From assembly GCA_963580455.1 (NCBI GenBank), contig OY756967.1, positions 21,250,022 through 21,314,021 of the forward strand: a stretch of 64,000 bases of DNA. Reading direction: 5' to 3'. Numbering within the stretch: position 1 is the stretch's first letter; each line of letters opens with the position of its first letter. The position numbers and the translations under genes are program-made. The notes beneath the pieces are model-generated. The model saw nothing but the letters and a program-made list of their open reading frames with translations, did no database searches and had not been told where the DNA came from. This document shows, one piece after another, positions 62,412 through 64,000 of the stretch. This stretch comes from Euonymus europaeus. Lineage: Eukaryota; Streptophyta; Magnoliopsida; Celastrales; Celastraceae.

Positions 62412-62620
62412 GTACACTTTGCATGAGACCAACCTAAGCGTGGACTGCCAAAACCCAGATTGCCTAATGTAGTGATGTTCGTTATGTGTTCTTTCCCGAT
62501 TTCCCTAGATAATGGGATGTGATTATGGGAGTCTTGGTTGCAACCCAAGGAGAGATTTCAGACGTACACCATAGAAAATTGGGTTATAGTATTTATACCG
62601 CAATTAGTTTTCACATGTTA

Positions 62621-63805
62621 GCCTTTTAGACTTCCAAATCTTCTGTGATTTTGGTCTGATCTCAGTGTGTTCGTGTCTGTTTTGTTGAATTTTGGATAGT
62701 AAAAATCTGTAGAAGCTGGGACCTCGAATCTTCTTGTTAAAAGCAGTGTTATTTGTTCGTGGTTACCGCAAAATGCATATGCTTCAGATGAGTTCACAAC
62801 CAACATTTCTAATTTAAACCAAAGGCATATCAAGTACTGGCAGCAGTGCCCATGATAAAAATACATCTTCACCAGTCACCACCATACCGCTCCTCTAATG
62901 CCTTCTTCATAGCTTCCTTTGTTACCCTTTCATCGTCAAATTTATATCAGAATTATCAACAATGAGAACTATCAACAATCACCATTTAGAGAACTATCAA
63001 CAATGATATGGTAGTTAGTAAGGACAAAAGCCATAATCCCTGCCATTCTCCCCAAAACATAAGACTAGCAAGTTGAGTTTCATCTACTATTTAGGATGTT
63101 GATTAATTCAGTGAATTATCCTGCCAATTGGGGAGCTAGAAATGAAATCAAGTCCAACAATTCCAGTTCCAGTGTCTAGGAATACCACCGGAATTTGTCA
63201 TTTCATATGGCATAACAGCAAAAAGGTGCTGCATAATGTGAACCAGAACATGTCAAATTGAAGAAAGAAAAGAAGACACAATGACTATAATCCCATACAA
63301 CCAGAATGCACAAGATCATATCATCATAATGATTGAAGAGTAGCATACAACATTTCAGCAGAAAAAAAAGGAATTGTTTCTGAACATTTTGAATCCAAGC
63401 ACCAGTAACCAACATGAAATACAAATTGCAATATGAGAAAAAATTCATCTTCAAAGCAACTAGCTGGACTTTTTAATAGCTAGGTTCATTGTCCTCCCAA
63501 TCTTCGTCAACTACTTATCCTCTGCAAAATGTAAAATGCAACCAAAGTGAGTATATATATAAAAAAATACTTAGTGACACTCTCCATATTTAACAAGGGA
63601 ACACTCTTTAGTCCTTACCAAAAAATAGCAACGAGCTAGAATCGAAAACAGCCACTGCAATTTTAAGGATTGTCGATTTAAATGTGGCTGAAAGCCACAT
63701 ATCAACTTCCATATCTTTGATTGGTCATCGAGCCTGTTCGGAAAAGAAGAAAGTAAAATATTAACCCTAAACAAACCAAAAGAAAAAAAAACATGAATAT
63801 CTAAA
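62621..63805. other. Intergenic, mostly unassigned
   Basis: Apart from the UBP12/13-like fragment at 62872-62944, no family was recognised. A short - strand frame ending EDWEDNEPSY near 63530-63480 and a splice-like context around 63650-63740 suggest another gene fragment, too little to name. Confidence 0.4.
62872..62944 (-). pseudogene. Second UBP12/13-type fragment
   Basis: The - strand frame reads KFDDERVTKEAMKKALEERY then GGDW and a stop. Plant UBP12/UBP13 have FDDERVTKED-x-K-x-ALEEQYGGEE just before the NAYMLVY segment that is found as an orphan at 40978-41079. The two fragments together cover adjacent parts of the end of the catalytic domain, but lie 22 kb apart and on opposite strands. 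Confidence 0.65.
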
Positions 63806-64000
63806 TGTTGGAGAAATACCACATCGTTTGAATTGGGTTCTATATTGTGGTTTAAATTGAGGGTTCCTTCAACTCTTTAATAGGCCTTTTAGGAGGTTGG
63901 GTTAAGGGCTCAATAAGTTTAACATGGTATCGGAGCCTCTGTTTAAGTTTTCACGTGTTGAGCTTCTCGGAGTTAGACCAACCCACACGTGAGGGGAAAT
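63806..64000 (+). mobile_element. Start of a TRIM-type retrotransposon (5' LTR and primer binding site)
   Basis: TGTTGG at 63806 opens a 119-bp LTR that ends AACA at 63924. It is followed at once by TGGTATCGGAGCC (63925-63937), a primer binding site for initiator methionine tRNA (usual form TGGTATCAGAGCC). The very short LTR is typical of terminal-repeat retrotransposons in miniature. The preceding CTAAA (63801-63805) may be the target duplication. The rest is cut off by the window edge. Confidence 0.75.

Larger units (their letters stand above)
56985..62620 (+). repeat. Segmental duplication, copied block (partner 35281-40690)
   Basis: Carries the left flank (56985-57560), then 345 bases of unrelated sequence (57560-57904) in place of MECR exons 6-10, then MECR exons 5-1 (57975-59218), a hAT-like insertion (59392-60571), and the right flank through the syntaxin exon to about 62620. 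Parts of the right flank are doubled (60581-60760 again at 61298-61470; 60770-60985 again at 60986-61180), and about 270 bases are inserted near 61597-61868. Confidence 0.86.

Overview
This is a stretch of eudicot nuclear DNA. The evidence is AT-rich intergenic sequence, many GT-AG (and a few GC-AG) introns, five host protein families with plant-specific architecture, and plant transposons of at least seven kinds. I cannot name the species.

Layout. 1-3973 is the right end of one Mutator-like element (MULE). It carries decayed DUF1985/Ulp1-type exons and fragments of host genes (a plant U-box E3 ligase and a tandemly duplicated RRM-like exon). 4223-13426 is a complete 9.2 kb MULE of the same family: 108-bp terminal inverted repeats, a perfect 9-bp target duplication, a broken mudrA-type transposase on + and, converging on it, a ULP1-type cysteine protease gene on - that can still be read open over six exons.

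14.3-31 kb is the quiet, gene-bearing part. It holds a RINT1/TIP20-family tethering factor (MAG2-like), a P-class pentatricopeptide protein, the P-TEFb kinase CDKC, and an N-myristoylated receptor-like cytoplasmic kinase of the PBL group. 36.2-39.5 kb holds mitochondrial enoyl-ACP reductase (MECR).

The rest is a mosaic. 32.4-35 kb is a decayed FAR1+ULP element. Three kelch-like paralogues without an F-box sit at 41.9, 47.7 and 55.8 kb, the first two nearly identical. A segmental duplication copies 35.3-40.7 kb to 57.0-62.6 kb and loses the second half of MECR. A hAT-like element inserted into that copy carries exons of HYPK. There are also orphan exons of a syntaxin and of UBP12/13, copia remnants, a 5'-truncated LINE/SINE tail, a Helitron end with an RPA-like reading frame, a satellite-like array, and the start of a TRIM retrotransposon at the right edge.

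The most unusual signal is short repeated words in transposon non-coding DNA (GTTTAGAA in 1-13 kb, TTACATTG in 32-35 kb, TTTCTCTGTAGAA in 51-52 kb). In the first two regions their strand follows the direction of transcription and flips where the genes converge. Exon coordinates given here were worked out by eye from splice sites and reading-frame continuity.
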